A DNA stretch of 33,769 nucleotides from Saccoglossus kowalevskii (Eukaryota > Hemichordata > Enteropneusta > Harrimaniidae), in NCBI RefSeq assembly GCF_000003605.2, contig NW_003156743.1, positions 51,692 to 85,460 of the forward strand, written 5' to 3'. The translations under genes were made by a program, and so were the position numbers. Below the pieces are notes generated by a model. It saw nothing but the letters and a program-made list of their open reading frames with translations. It was not told where the DNA came from and searched no databases. Position 1 is the stretch's first letter; each line of letters begins with the position of its first letter. Positions 1 to 10,890 of the stretch are shown here, in pieces.

Positions 1-404
1 ATGCTTAAACTTAATCGTGTGATTTAGTTCAAACTGGCATTCACGAGTGTGCTTTGGAGTAATACACATCGCTCGTACCAAACACCGATGACTATTTTTA
101 CTCGTACGGTAGTCATGTCACGGAATTTAAAAGATTTCTCGTACGTGGATCTACAATCATCGAATACTTTCAAGCCATGTGTGGTCAATACGTTCTGTAT
201 GACTCGTTGCGTGGATCTTCTTTGCCGTGGGGAAACGAAAATCGCTACGTTACACCTATTGGTTTTTAATGTTATTCTCTCTCTCTTTTTTTCTTTTATG
301 ACAGATGAGCGATTCTGATTAGAGGGATGAAATAAGAAAAAAAAAGTGTACAGGCTGTTTGACTCATTGAAAGGATGTATGAAATGTAAAAATGAACATG
401 TATT
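1..404. other. Unassigned AT-rich DNA
   Basis: No gene can be supported here. Open frames exist on both strands (minus 24-413 and plus 49-318), but they overlap each other, their translations show no recognisable domain, and no splice context supports them. The plus strand repeats the short motif ctcgtac several times. Confidence 0.5.
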
Positions 405-1199
405 ATTGTTCACTGTTTACTATTATTGACGTTTCCCTTTTCTGTGTTTTTAATCGAATCGTTTATGTACTCGTATTTTTTCGTGTCGTTAAAAATAATT
501 TACTCAAACAAAACAAAGCAAATATGAGGTAAGAAAATATAAACGATGAACAACATATGTATATATAGAATGAATTATTTTTATTGTTCACTGTTTACCG
601 TATAATTATTGACTTTTCACTCTTCCGTGTATTTAATCGAATCGTTTATGTACTCGTATTTCTCGTGACGTGAAAAATGAATTTAACCACGCCGCACATG
701 TACATGTATGTACGTATTTTTCGAGGTGTTAAGAAATATTTAATCATGCTAAACATTTATACGCTACGCAACTATTTTCCTCACTCACATCGTATGTTTT
801 TTTTCGTGGCGTTAAAAAAAATACTCAATCACGCCATGAATGTATAAAAATAATTTACTCAAACAAAACAAAGCAAATATGAGGTAAGAAAATATAAACG
901 ATGAACAACATATGTATATATAGAATGAATTATTTTTATTGTTCACTGTTTACCGTATAATTATTGACTTTTCACTCTTCCGTGTATTTAATCGAATCGT
1001 TTATGTACTCGTATTTCTCGTGACGTGAAAAATGAATTTAACCACGCCGCACATGTACATGTATGTACGTATTTTTCGAGGTGTTAAGAAATATTTAATC
1101 ATGCTAAACATTTATACGCTACGCAACTATTTTCCTTACTCACATCGTATGTTTTTTTCGTGGCGTTAAAAAAAATACTCAACCACGCCATGAATGTAT
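405..1199. repeat. 355-bp direct tandem repeat, two full copies plus a partial one
   Basis: Positions 491-845 and 846-1199 are nearly identical in tandem. They differ by one T in a T-run and by a few substitutions such as caatcacgcc versus caaccacgcc. A third, more diverged partial copy precedes them at about 405-490, sharing the stretch around 'aatcgaatcgtttatgtact'. The unit also contains weaker internal repetition, with gtggcgtt/gtgtcgtt followed by A-rich DNA. It has no open frame of note. The close match of the two full copies points to a recent tandem duplication. Confidence 0.95.
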
Positions 1200-1280
1200 A
1201 CTCCATGTCAATATTTCATTCTTGTTTACTTCTTTTGTGCAATAAACTCCGTTAGTTTTCAAAAATGCCGTGTATTTATT

Positions 1281-1300
1281 AGTGTGTGTGTGAGAGAGAG
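1281..1300. repeat. (GT)n(GA)n microsatellite
   Basis: A short compound dinucleotide run of GT followed by GA, lying between the two tandem-repeat blocks. Confidence 0.9.
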
Positions 1301-1320
1301 CGCCCTCTATGACACATTCT

Positions 1321-1712
1321 GAAAAATCTTTCGTCCACGCCTGTCCAATTAAAAAAAATAATTAAAAATAATTAAAAATAATTAAAAAAAAAATAATTAA
1401 AAAAATGATGGTAATTTATGCAAATGTATTCACGATGACCTCGACACGACCTCGTATTCACATCAATTTTATGTATGCAAATGTATTCACAATATCCCAT
1501 TGTGACGTCATCCTCATGAAAAATCTTTCGTCCACGCCTGTCCAATTAAAAAAAATAATTAAAAATAATTAAAAATAATTAAAAAAATAATTAAAAAAAT
1601 TGATAGTAATTTATGCAAATGTATTCACGATGACCTCGACACGACCTCGTATTCACATCAATTTTATGTATGCAAATGTATTCACAATATCCCATTGTGA
1701 CGTCATCCTCAT
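1321..1712. repeat. 197-bp direct tandem repeat with A-rich tract, octamer and CRE motifs
   Basis: Copy 1 is 1321-1517 and copy 2 is 1518-1712. Each begins with gaaaaatctttcgtccacg, runs through an aattaaaa-type tract that differs slightly in length between copies, then holds two ATGCAAAT octamers and ends with a perfect TGACGTCA palindrome. The octamers are at 1418-1425, 1475-1482, 1613-1620 and 1670-1677. The palindromes are at 1503-1510 and 1698-1705. An open frame across the second copy (1600-1959) follows the repeat structure and is not taken as a gene. Confidence 0.95.
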
Positions 1713-1862
1713 TCAAATGATCCCCTTTACAGCATTGATCCTCATTTATGCTAATTTATGCACGAATTCCCATTGTGACGTCATTATTTATGCTAAGCTA
1801 TGCACAGCCTCCCATTGTGACGTCATCCCACCCCGTATGACGTCATCTCATCCCAATATGAA
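1713..1862. repeat. Degenerate continuation of the octamer/CRE repeat
   Basis: Shorter, decayed versions of the preceding unit follow. They carry 'atttatgct'-type remnants of the octamer and three further perfect TGACGTCA palindromes at 1776-1783, 1818-1825 and 1838-1845, two of them preceded by cccattg as in the full units. Confidence 0.8.
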
Positions 1863-2590
1863 CAGCGCCCTCATGGTCGTCCCTATAGTCCAGCTTAAAC
1901 TACTAACATCTGCCATCAATTTATCGCAGCATCAAGACAACAAAACATTTAAATATTAAAGAAAAGGGTACCATGGTATTGGTATGAAGTAAAAAAACAT
2001 ACAGGACACTGTGCACACTGCAATACATGCAAAGGTCGCTCAACAGATTCAATAAACAAGTGCACAAAATTAACACGACATAATGTATAATTTGCCCACG
2101 CAACTAATATTATGTCTCAAAGCAGCTCTAAATACACTCAAATAATCTCTGGATGTAACGGGCACTAGAAAAGTACTTCCTAAATACAATATATCATATA
2201 CCATCCGCACCGGTACAAACTTGCGTACAATACTAAAATAAATGAACTTTGTATTAAAGTAGCGAGAAGGGAAATTTAAATTGTTTTATTGATTTTTCAA
2301 AAAATAAGAAAACAGTTACTTTAGACGTCATCCCGGTTTTCAAAAGATCGAAATTTCGGAAAGAAGCTGCTCAAATTAGTGTTTTAGAAGCTAACACAAA
2401 TAATCACAACTGCTGTTTCGTGGATACCTTTGCATAATGTTTAACTTTGGGACGGTTTAAATAGTAGGTTCATCAGTAGAGTAAAATTAACCTCACGACG
2501 GTCTAATCCCAGCTCACATCTTATCTGTATACTGTACTGTTGTTGACGATTCTGGTATAACGGGTGATAAGCTTCCGGTTTATCTAACGT
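1863..2590. other. Unassigned DNA
   Basis: AT-rich sequence with no recognised gene, RNA or repeat family. The minus-strand frame at 1921-2103 is short and lacks support. Confidence 0.4.
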
Positions 2591-2714
2591 TTATTGTCAG
2601 TATTATTGTCAGTCAAGACTTCGTCGGAAAAATATGGTCATAACTTTGCGCAGCTTTCTGTTAAATCTTTTAAAGTCAATATTCTACTTTACTCACACCC
2701 CTTTACTAACGCAA

Positions 2715-2868
2715 TGACCAGGAACAGAAAGAAAGCGAAGAGATCAATGACAGACAGGCAAAGAAAAATCTGCGACTCAGTGACGCGGGGTCATATTATG
2801 ACTAATCACGCGAGTGGTTCGAAAATGAGGTTGAACTATCCGCATCCACGCGAATTAGACAAGAAAGT
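2715..2868 (+). other. Coding-like patch, possible first exon or transposon remnant
   Basis: The frame opening at ATG 2714 encodes a very basic stretch (NRKKAKRS, then TDRQRK) and runs to a strong splice-donor match, AAA|GTGAGT, near 2868. Without splicing the frame continues to 2959. A second frame in the same stretch also reads as protein-like (charged, containing EWFENEVELSAS), but it holds a stop and continues past the putative donor. Two competing readings could mean a real exon or a decayed mobile-element gene; I cannot tell which. No downstream exon was found. Confidence 0.25.
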
Positions 2869-2959
2869 GAGTACAGGAAATATGTTGCTTATCGGTATCA
2901 GCCAAACAAAACAAAGCCATCGTTTCTGTTTAGTACGCAGAGAGTGTGCGCCCATCTAA

Positions 2960-4627
2960 TTTTTCGTTGACACTGTCGTTTTAGTTTTCTATCTTCAGCA
3001 GTGTTTTCAATCCATTCACACAGCTTTACGTTTTTCTCTTACAAAATAGTATTAATAAAACGAAGTTGATTGTCTAGATACACGAGTTTGAACCGTTACA
3101 CGCCTTGTTTGGAGTTCAAAGTAATGAGCGTAGTCATAACAAATTATACGTGCTACAGACAAAGAAAGAACGTTACATCGATATAGCATATTCAAAACAG
3201 TAAATGTTTCAATTGAAAACAGTAATCTTCATACTAATTTTGCGTAACGAATTTGGTAATAGTTGTGCTATTTATGAAAAAGTCGTATTTGGGCGATACT
3301 TACCCAAAATCTTGTATTTTTATCACCAATAATTCACGAGCAGTAACTAAAAGAAGGTCGTTTTCCTGAGATTTCTACGGCGTCTAGCTATGGTCTTCTT
3401 GTCGCAGCAAATTGTTTCTTCGATGATCGGCCATTTTGTTTCACCGTGATCAACAGTTTTATTAGATCTCTTATCAGAAACCCGAAGTATTAGCTTGTTT
3501 TAAACAATCAGCGTGTACAGTGAGATAGTAATATTATATTATTAATATGTGGTTAACGTATATATAAAATAAAATATAATAAAACAAAGTGTCAGCTGTT
3601 ATCTTTAATTTTCACACTCGCCTTGAAATTATTCGTTCCTGTCACACTTAATGGGTTCTATGATATGGTTAATATGTTTGGCCATTCTAAATTCGTCAAA
3701 TCGAGTGCGTTCGGGCTAGGACACTTATCGTTCACATTAAAATGACGGTGCGAAATATGTCTGTTTTTTTAAGAAAATGCTTTGTCACAGAATAATAGTC
3801 TGATAAAGGTGCAAAGTATGAAATATTTAGGAGACAAAAAACAAACCTGCGTTGAAATCGAGAAAATAGGTCTTTTGATTATCGTTGACACATTTCAACG
3901 GACTTGATTCCGAACAATACATAGCGGAAATTCCGCAGTGTGCTCTCGCAATCACGGATATAGTCAATTATACAAGGTTCGCCGTTCCAGTTTGTACGAA
4001 CTTGTCCCTTTATACTTAGGCTTTTCGTATACGCCAAATAACGGTTCTGAATGAGACAACAGACAGAGAATGTTTTATTCAAACCCTTCTCGCTACCCTA
4101 ACTAGAGCCTACCAATGTCATTGCCCAATTAAGTAAATTACTAACTAAAATAATTATACATGCTAACTACAAAACACACTATAATATATTAGTAAGAACG
4201 AGCAACTTAATTTGAAACATTGCAAAAATATAGCAATGCGTTCCCAATACTTGAATATATGTCGCACAGTATAATATATCTACACATGATTCGATGACGT
4301 CACAATATACATCACCTTAATGGGGGTCGTAGTAAAGAACAAATCATGCTATAATAGTAACGATAACATATCGAACATAATAAATTTAACGATTCATACA
4401 GCCGATCACAGAAATGATAATTGACTGAACCTAGGTCAAGACATGCCTCGTTGGCAAAATTTACTTTAATCACCTTCAAGACTCTCAAAATCACAACAAC
4501 ACAAATGATTGCACAATTTACTCTGTATAATGCAATCATCTTTGTCCCGTTTTAAAAGTTTTCAATAACACACAATAAAGCTTTGAAAATAAGAATTAAA
4601 ATTCCCGTGTTGAAGCAGAATATTAAA
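2960..4627. other. Unassigned DNA
   Basis: Mostly AT-rich DNA without a supportable gene. One isolated TGACGTCA palindrome lies at 4295-4302. Short minus-strand frames at 3879-4082 and 4312-4539 show no domain and no splice support. Confidence 0.4.
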
Positions 4628-4747
4628 GCGCGGTGGTCGTCGCGCACCGCGTGTTCGAATTTCATGTAAATAAAAAATGTATTTTACACGCGTTGTATAC
4701 GTCGCTATGAGTCCCATATCGAACAGGACGCGGCACGACCACTGCCC
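4628..4747. repeat. Inverted pair of tRNA-like (SINE-head-like) fragments
   Basis: The plus-strand arm at about 4628-4663 reads cggtggtcgtcgcgc, then tgttcgaat. The minus-strand arm at about 4747-4713 reads cagtggtcgtgccgc, then tgttcgata. Both resemble an A-box (GTGGTC...GC) followed at a short distance by a B-box core (GTTCGA), as in tRNA-derived SINE heads, but the spacing is too short for a tRNA and no cloverleaf can be drawn. The two face each other across about 50 bp. They are probably relics of two SINE heads or of one foldback element. Confidence 0.45.
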
Positions 4748-4957
4748 TTTATTTTTTATGACAATAAACATAATCTAAACGACATAAATTGAATGTCCAT
4801 TCCTCATTAAATAAAATACTGGAGATAAAGAAATTATTTCCCTGTAAGTTGTCATAATGTGACCATTTCACTGAAACTCATTTGTGATGATGCACTCGGT
4901 GAAGTTCATTGACACTTAATGATTTTTTTTTTCGACAAAAATAATACTTTTTGGTGA
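4748..4957. other. Unassigned DNA
   Basis: Nothing recognised in this short AT-rich stretch before the large repeat block. Confidence 0.4.
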
Positions 4958-6152
4958 TCGAAAATATATCAACATTGTCAACACATATGATTTTGTGTAA
5001 CCTTCACACAGTACCCTGTATTATATTGTAGGAGTGTGGTTAAAAAATAAGTTGATATCTAAAGTTAATAAACAACATTTTATAGAATGTAGTTGCAGTC
5101 TATATTGCTCGACCGTAACGTGATAGCGTTTTGGTCACATACCAATAATAAAAATTCCGTGAACCCAATTATTGGAGAGCGCAATTAACTTACAAATAAA
5201 ATAAGGCGGCGGGGCGAAATTCTGCATGAGGGGGCAATATCTGAAATCTATTGAACCTATTTCGACCATGCTTGCCAACAATTTTGCCCCGCCACTGAAC
5301 AACTGCTTCACGTGATATGTGTTTTTGCCGTGAGGTTGATGTGTACTCAGAAATAAATGGATATAAAACACGAGTTATATAAAAACATGATTTATATGTA
5401 AATAGCGCACAATATTGTTCGGTAACTATTAGCGAAGTACAGCCTACTAAGAACGATATATGTACTATACACTATATTCAATTCCGGTTGATCAGTCTGC
5501 AAATATTTTGAACCCGTTTCAACCATTTTTGTGTGAATTTTCAGAGCAAGGGGCCCGACCACTGAACTTCTCTCTTACGTGACATGTTTCCCCCTGTGCA
5601 ATTGATATGATGAACTCATAGATACACGGATATGACCTTAAACATGAGGTATAAACATAACATATTTATACATGTACATAACTTGGAATACATATTCTGT
5701 AAACTATTTGCGAATCTTGTAAGTAACCAGAAAGAGTAATTTCCCGCTAAATCAGCACAACGCCATCCCAAAGGCAACTAACAAAAATGAAATAAGTATG
5801 ACTGTCTCTGCGAAAATATAGCAGCATGGCAAAATTTTGGTTAAAGAGGGAAACAAGATAAAATAAGGCGTGTGAAATCCAGTGGCCATGACTGTTGTAT
5901 AAATGCTTGACCTGGTGACCATTATGTTGTGACATATTGATTAAGATTACTTACAGTAGTTTTATATCAGAAACAAGCGCAAGTTTGAGCATCGTCACGC
6001 ATGTACGTAACAAAACTCACGTTGATGAGAATATTGACTTTTAAAATAATCCAGCTACGTCACGGTGAATGAGTTCGTCCAAAGTGACGCGTTATATACA
6101 AAGAATTTAACGATTGATACGTGTACAAGACAGCATATTATCCGAGATCTAC

Positions 6153-6199
6153 GGCTCGAGCCAGCAAAAATGGCCGTGTATACGCGTTCGGCTCGAGCC
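6153..6199. repeat. Pair of GGCTCGAGCC palindromes
   Basis: Two identical 10-bp palindromes, at 6153-6162 and 6190-6199, lie 37 bp apart centre to centre. The paralogous block keeps the first intact at 25535-25544 and has a mutated second (GGCTAGAGCC). Confidence 0.85.
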
Positions 6200-6600
6200 A
6201 AGTTCGGCCCCAATATACCCACGGGGCTTATTTCTGATAGGATTTGGCCTCTACATGTCTTAGACCGTGGAACGCACGGGGACCGAAACTATCTAGTCCT
6301 ACCAATGACTACTACGCGTTTGTTTCCCCACTGTGCCGACAACTGTAGAAGAACAAATGGTAGCATACATGATTGCAAAAATAAAAACCGTTCGACAGCA
6401 GCGTTGGGCAATAGTTATTCAGTGCATACTTGCCCGCGGTCGTCTTCTTTGGGTGTACTTGTTTCTCAAGGGGAGTATATTCTGCATTGATTTCTCTCTC
6501 GCTCTGACATACATCGTGCCATGTAAAGAAACAATAACACAAATACGACACCAAAATTATTTTCAGCCACGTTATTTTAACACTAAGTAACTGTGGGGCT

Positions 6601-6633
6601 GTTCCATTCGGCTCTGAACAAACTGAATGGAAC
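6601..6633. repeat. Short inverted repeat (hairpin)
   Basis: GTTCCATTC (6601-6609) and GAATGGAAC (6625-6633) form perfect 9-bp arms around a 15-nt loop. The paralogous block near 25.78 kb has lost the second arm. Confidence 0.8.
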
Positions 6634-6672
6634 TCAGGCAGATCTCGGCGTCCGTTCGGCCAGACCGTGTAA

Positions 6673-6965
6673 ACGCATAGGAGATAATCTCTTGTTAATC
6701 GCTGAGGGAGCAGTAGTTCAGCACCTATAGAATGCTATTGTGTAAACGGAGTAAATATAAAACAGTACGCGACGGCTCGGGCCTAGGTGTGTCCACAGAT
6801 TACCCAGGTACAGCGTTGACGGCGCTGTTCAACAACTTGGAAGTGGCCTGATGTGTGTTCACGTATTACACAGGTAAAGCGTGTGGGGCGCTGTGCAATA
6901 AATACAGTATTTCCACAAGTTCATTCGAAGGCATTCTGAACAATATCCATAATCAATCGTCTTAA
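6673..6965 (+). repeat. 293-bp segment, copied almost perfectly at 7958-8250
   Basis: This segment, from acgcatagg to cgtcttaa, recurs at a constant offset of 1285 bp with one visible substitution (T at 6864 versus C at 8149). A much older third version is at about 25800-26090 in the paralogous block. The collinear position within R1 makes this the likely donor. Confidence 0.95.
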
Positions 6966-7400
6966 TTCAGAAATAGTGGGACACACATTGACTCCAACTC
7001 AGTACGAGCGTTATTCACCAGCTGTCACTGAAGGTTGACATTCACCAACTCTCACTGCATAGGAATTTCTGAAATACAGATGGGCACGCCAATTTCGGCC
7101 CGATTTCCCGAAGATTTCCAGTTCTCTGAGGATCTCTTCTCAAAACCTAGTTGAATACAAGAATTACAATCTAGCTCGAACTCGTTTCAAGCAGGAATGC
7201 GATTGTTTCCAACAGAGCTTTCCTTGATCCCGTATGGACACTGCGGGAAATATTTAGTGTCAGCTTCAAATATACAAACTACACTGATATTTCTACTTGG
7301 GGTAACTGCACATTTGAACTCATCAACATTTAAACTGTTTTGAGGGGCCTTATAGTGTGTTATCCTGACCTTTATGTTGTTACTTAATGCTTTACTTCCA

Positions 7401-7957
7401 ATAAAGTGCCCGCCCCCCTCTGCGCGAATTGCCTAAAAATACGCGCATCATCCTTGTAGTTGAAACATTAAAATAATTTATCAAAATAACAATGTATGGC
7501 ATGGACGAGTAGAGTCAAAATTTCACGCCTATGTTGAGGCGAAGAAAATAAATGACTGCCAACGTAGAACTCAGTGCGTTTACACGTCAAATTAATGTGC
7601 ATAGTATGATGTTGTATACCAAACTACGTCGGACTGAAATTATGGAAATGCAGAAATTGGTTTGACTAGCGTTTCGTGGAATTCCTGACAAAGCTAGCCA
7701 TATCACTGCATTACGTGATGTCTAATTCCCGACGTATACTTAGATGTATACTCAGTGATGCACAGATATAAACTTAGCACGAGTTATAAACATACGACAT
7801 TTCAGAATACCTGTTTCGCATCACTTAACAATACGAGATCGTCCTCTATCCCACTGGCACACCAGCTTTGGATAATAATTCCCTGTCAAACAAATGCAAT
7901 AGCTTGGACGGGGAGGGATTTCGATCACATTCATTAAACATTTTCTATGACACTGAC
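7401..7957 (+). repeat. Interspersed repeat modules (CACGTG-type module and downstream module)
   Basis: From about 7594 this matches 28361-28740, 27052-27200 and 32940-33170 in the same order: a 'tcggactg-aattat' start, a TACGTGATG core near 7714, the segment catacgacatttcagaat, and then the segment around caaacaaatgcaat and cacattcattaaacat. The short frame at 7755-7937 lies inside the repeat and is not a gene. Confidence 0.85.
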
Positions 7958-8250
7958 ACGCATAGGAGATAATCTCTTGTTAATCGCTGAGGGAGCAGTA
8001 GTTCAGCACCTATAGAATGCTATTGTGTAAACGGAGTAAATATAAAACAGTACGCGACGGCTCGGGCCTAGGTGTGTCCACAGATTACCCAGGTACAGCG
8101 TTGACGGCGCTGTTCAACAACTTGGAAGTGGCCTGATGTGTGTTCACGCATTACACAGGTAAAGCGTGTGGGGCGCTGTGCAATAAATACAGTATTTCCA
8201 CAAGTTCATTCGAAGGCATTCTGAACAATATCCATAATCAATCGTCTTAA
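7958..8250 (+). repeat. Inserted copy of the 293-bp segment
   Basis: A near-identical copy of 6673-6965 interrupts the module that elsewhere reads actgatactaacctgtacga. The left junction shares acgcatagg with the donor and the right junction shares cttaa. Such microhomology suggests a templated copy, not a transposon with its own termini. Confidence 0.9.
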
Positions 8251-10440
8251 CCTGTACGAAATAAGTAGTAAGTAGTTCTGCCTGCAGCGGCCAACGACGA
8301 ATTAAGAAGAACCAACTGTCACCAATATGCGACACACTCAAATGATACCAAACCATAAATCAGTCTGCCGTGAAGTCCCTGTCATTCTCGTATATTGAAC
8401 ATGGCTACCAAGCGTTACCTAACATTCAATTGTCTTGAGATGTTTTATTACTTTGGTATTGATTGTGAATTGCTTCATTAACGGACGCTCAATACAACTA
8501 CTATTCATACAGTACTAGTATGTCAATTACAATTATATTTGCATACACCCAAATTCCGTACCAGGTAGGCAATTGCCAAGGGACTTTGCAACATCCCCGA
8601 CACTTTCCCATGAGTTCCAGCGACCGTTGTAGACGCAAGAAAGTTACATACCCGCCCACGTGACAGTTAATCAACGTTTGGCCACGAGGGACGAGAGGTA
8701 GTTGGGTTATTACATTGTTTTTAGGCACAAAAATCATTGCTGTGCACGACTTAGAAGAAATGTAGTAGAAAATAAAAATGTAAATTCATTTGTTTGGTAG
8801 TTTGTTGAGATGTTGACAATGGGATTTAATTAATAATATTAACGTTGTGAGTGTCGCGTTCTATATTTCTCGTGTAAAGGTCTTAGTAATTCGGGATCGT
8901 GCTCTATCCCGTTGGCACAACAGCATATCGGAGAATAATTCCCTGTCAAACAAATGCAATTGCTAGGACGGGGAGGGATTCGATCACATTCATTAAACAT
9001 TTTCAATGACACTGATACTAACCTGTACGAAACAAGTAGTTCTGCCTGCAGCGGCCAATGACGAATTAAGTGGAACCAACTGTCACCAATATGAGACACA
9101 CTCAAATGATGCCAAACCATATATTAGACCACTGACAAAGTCTCTGTCATTCCCCTATTTGAAAAGGCTATCAAGCGTTACCTAACATTCAATTGTCTTG
9201 ATGTTTTATTACTTTGGTATTGATTGTGAGCTCTCTATTAACGGACGCTCAATACAACTACTATTCATACAGTATGTGAATTACAATTACATTTACATAC
9301 ACGCAACTCCCGTATCTGGCAGGCAATTATTGAGGGACTTTGCAACATCCCCGACACTTTCCCATGAATTCCAGCGACCGTTGTAGACAGAAGAAAGTTA
9401 CATACCCGCCCACGTGACAGCTACTCGACTTGTGGCCACGAGGGACAAAAATCATTGCTGTGCACCACTTAGAAGAAATGAAATGGAACATAACAATGTA
9501 AATTCATTTGTTTGGTAGTTCGTTGAGATGTTTTCAATGGGCTTTTATTAATATTCTTAACGTTGTGAGTGTCGCGTTTTTATATTTCTAGCGTAAAGGC
9601 CTTAGTAATTCGGGTTCGTGCTCTATCCCGCTGGTACAACAGCATAGGAGACTAATTCCCTGTCAAACAAATGCAATTGCTAGGACGGGGAACAATTCTA
9701 TCACATTCATTAAATATTTTCTATGACACTGATACTTGCCTATATGAAACAAGTAGTTCTGCCTGCAGCGGCCAACGACGAACCAAGTGGAACCAACTAT
9801 CACCAATTATGAGACACCCTCAAATGATACCAAACCATATATCAGGCCACCGCGAAGCTCCTGTCATTCTCGTTTATTTTGAAAAGTTTACCAAGCGTTA
9901 CCTAACATTCAATTGTCTCGATGTTTTATTACTTTGCCATTAATTGTGAATTGCTTCATTAACGGACGCTCAATACAACTCCTATTCATACAGTATGTAA
10001 ATTGCAATTATATTTACATACACCTAACTCTTTGCAACATTACCAAGGGACTTTGCAACATCCCCTATGCATTCCAGTGACCGTTGTAACCGCCCATGTG
10101 ACAGTTAATCAAAACACAGAACGCGGTACGCCTTTGATGCGTGACCACGAGAGACGAGGTTTAGTTGGACGAAACAAGTGGTTCTGCCTGTAGTGGCCAA
10201 CAAGAAACATTAGGCTTAAGTGGAGGCAAGACCAACATGTGATACACTCAAATGATACTAAACCTTATATCAGGCATCCGTTTAAGTCCCTGTTATTCTC
10301 GTTTATTTTGAAAAGTTTACCTAGCATTCAGTTGTCTTGTCCATTAATGGACGCTCAACACAATTGTTATACCCACAGTTTGTCAATTACAAATATATTT
10401 ACGTATCGACGAGACTGCTTACCCAATCTAAGTACATTAT
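8251..10440 (+). repeat. Tandem array of about 0.75-kb units, four copies, last one truncated
   Basis: Anchor points (cctgtacgaaa or equivalent) recur at 8251, 9022, 9739 and about 10163, giving steps of about 771, 717 and 424 bp. Each full unit contains tagttctgcctgcagcggcc, ccaaaccatatat, gatgttttattactttgg, taacggacgctcaataca and, between units, gtgagtgtcgcgtt. Dispersed relatives are at 28.7 kb and 31.9 kb. The open frames in the array (for example 9671-9943 plus and 8839-9120 minus) are not conserved between units and are not genes. Confidence 0.9.
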
Positions 10441-10890
10441 AATAGGACGGGAGTGATTTCATTCTAGGTCCTCGTCGGTCGTCGTCGTCGGTCCGTCGTC
10501 CTGGTTAGTCGTTGTTGCACAACAACACGTATCTACAGGCGTAATCGTGAGGCTGTCACGTTGCAACGAACTTATGTCTACTGTATTTACAGGTTGAAAC
10601 CTTCACAATAAATGGCGAATGTTATACTACAACTATGTTGTGTGCTCTGAATGTTTCCGTCCACGAGAGCTCAACAAGAACAAAGCTTGCTTTGTGACAT
10701 AATTATAAAGTAACTCAGTATTTTGTAAAAATCCAGTGCGCGTAGCTGTTGTTGTATCATGACTGACTGGTTGGATGTGATTACCGTGCTCTGTTGTTTT
10801 ACCGTAACCCATAGCTCGTGACATCATGAGTTATGTATATTGGGGTTGTTTGCAAAACTCTCTCAAATAAAACGCGCTCAAACCTGAAAA
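10150..10890 (+). repeat. Long module series, paralogous to 31.88-32.70 kb
   Basis: This stretch aligns end to end with 31885-32700. Shared landmarks are the (GTC)-rich patch near 10470-10505, gttagtcgttgttg, ccttcacaataaatggcg, ttggatgtgattaccgtgct and gacatcatgagttatgt. The 50-bp piece around aataaatggcg is single here and doubled in the other copy. Confidence 0.9.

Larger units (their letters stand above)
4958..7400 (+). repeat. Large repeat block R1, paralogous to 24.05-26.78 kb
   Basis: This block matches 24050-26780 in the same orientation as a series of collinear stretches. Shared segments include tatcaacattgtcaacaca near 4965, gttgatatctaaag near 5050, the segment at 5920-6310 around gaccattatgttgtgacat, and the segment at 6490-7350 around catcgtgccatgtaaa. 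The copies are clearly diverged and carry different internal insertions. The 141-aa plus frame at 6065-6490 and its overlaps have disrupted equivalents in the other copy, so no gene is called. The block could be an old segmental duplication or two copies of a long non-autonomous element. Confidence 0.8.

Noticed and set aside
24-413. 129-codon minus-strand frame
   Set aside because: Overlaps an equally open plus frame, has no domain or splice support, and its composition reflects the local A/T runs.
491-1850. Regular repeats considered as a CRISPR array
   Set aside because: Units of 197 and 355 bp are contiguous tandem duplications without short repeats separated by unique spacers, and the genome is eukaryotic.
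1600-1959. 119-codon plus-strand frame with repeated peptide (YANVFT, HCDVI)
   Set aside because: The peptide repeats mirror the noncoding tandem DNA repeat; the other copy of the unit does not keep the frame.
6065-6490. 141-codon plus-strand frame
   Set aside because: Lies in repeat block R1. The paralogous block at 25.4-25.7 kb has indels and stops in the equivalent stretch, and no domain is seen.
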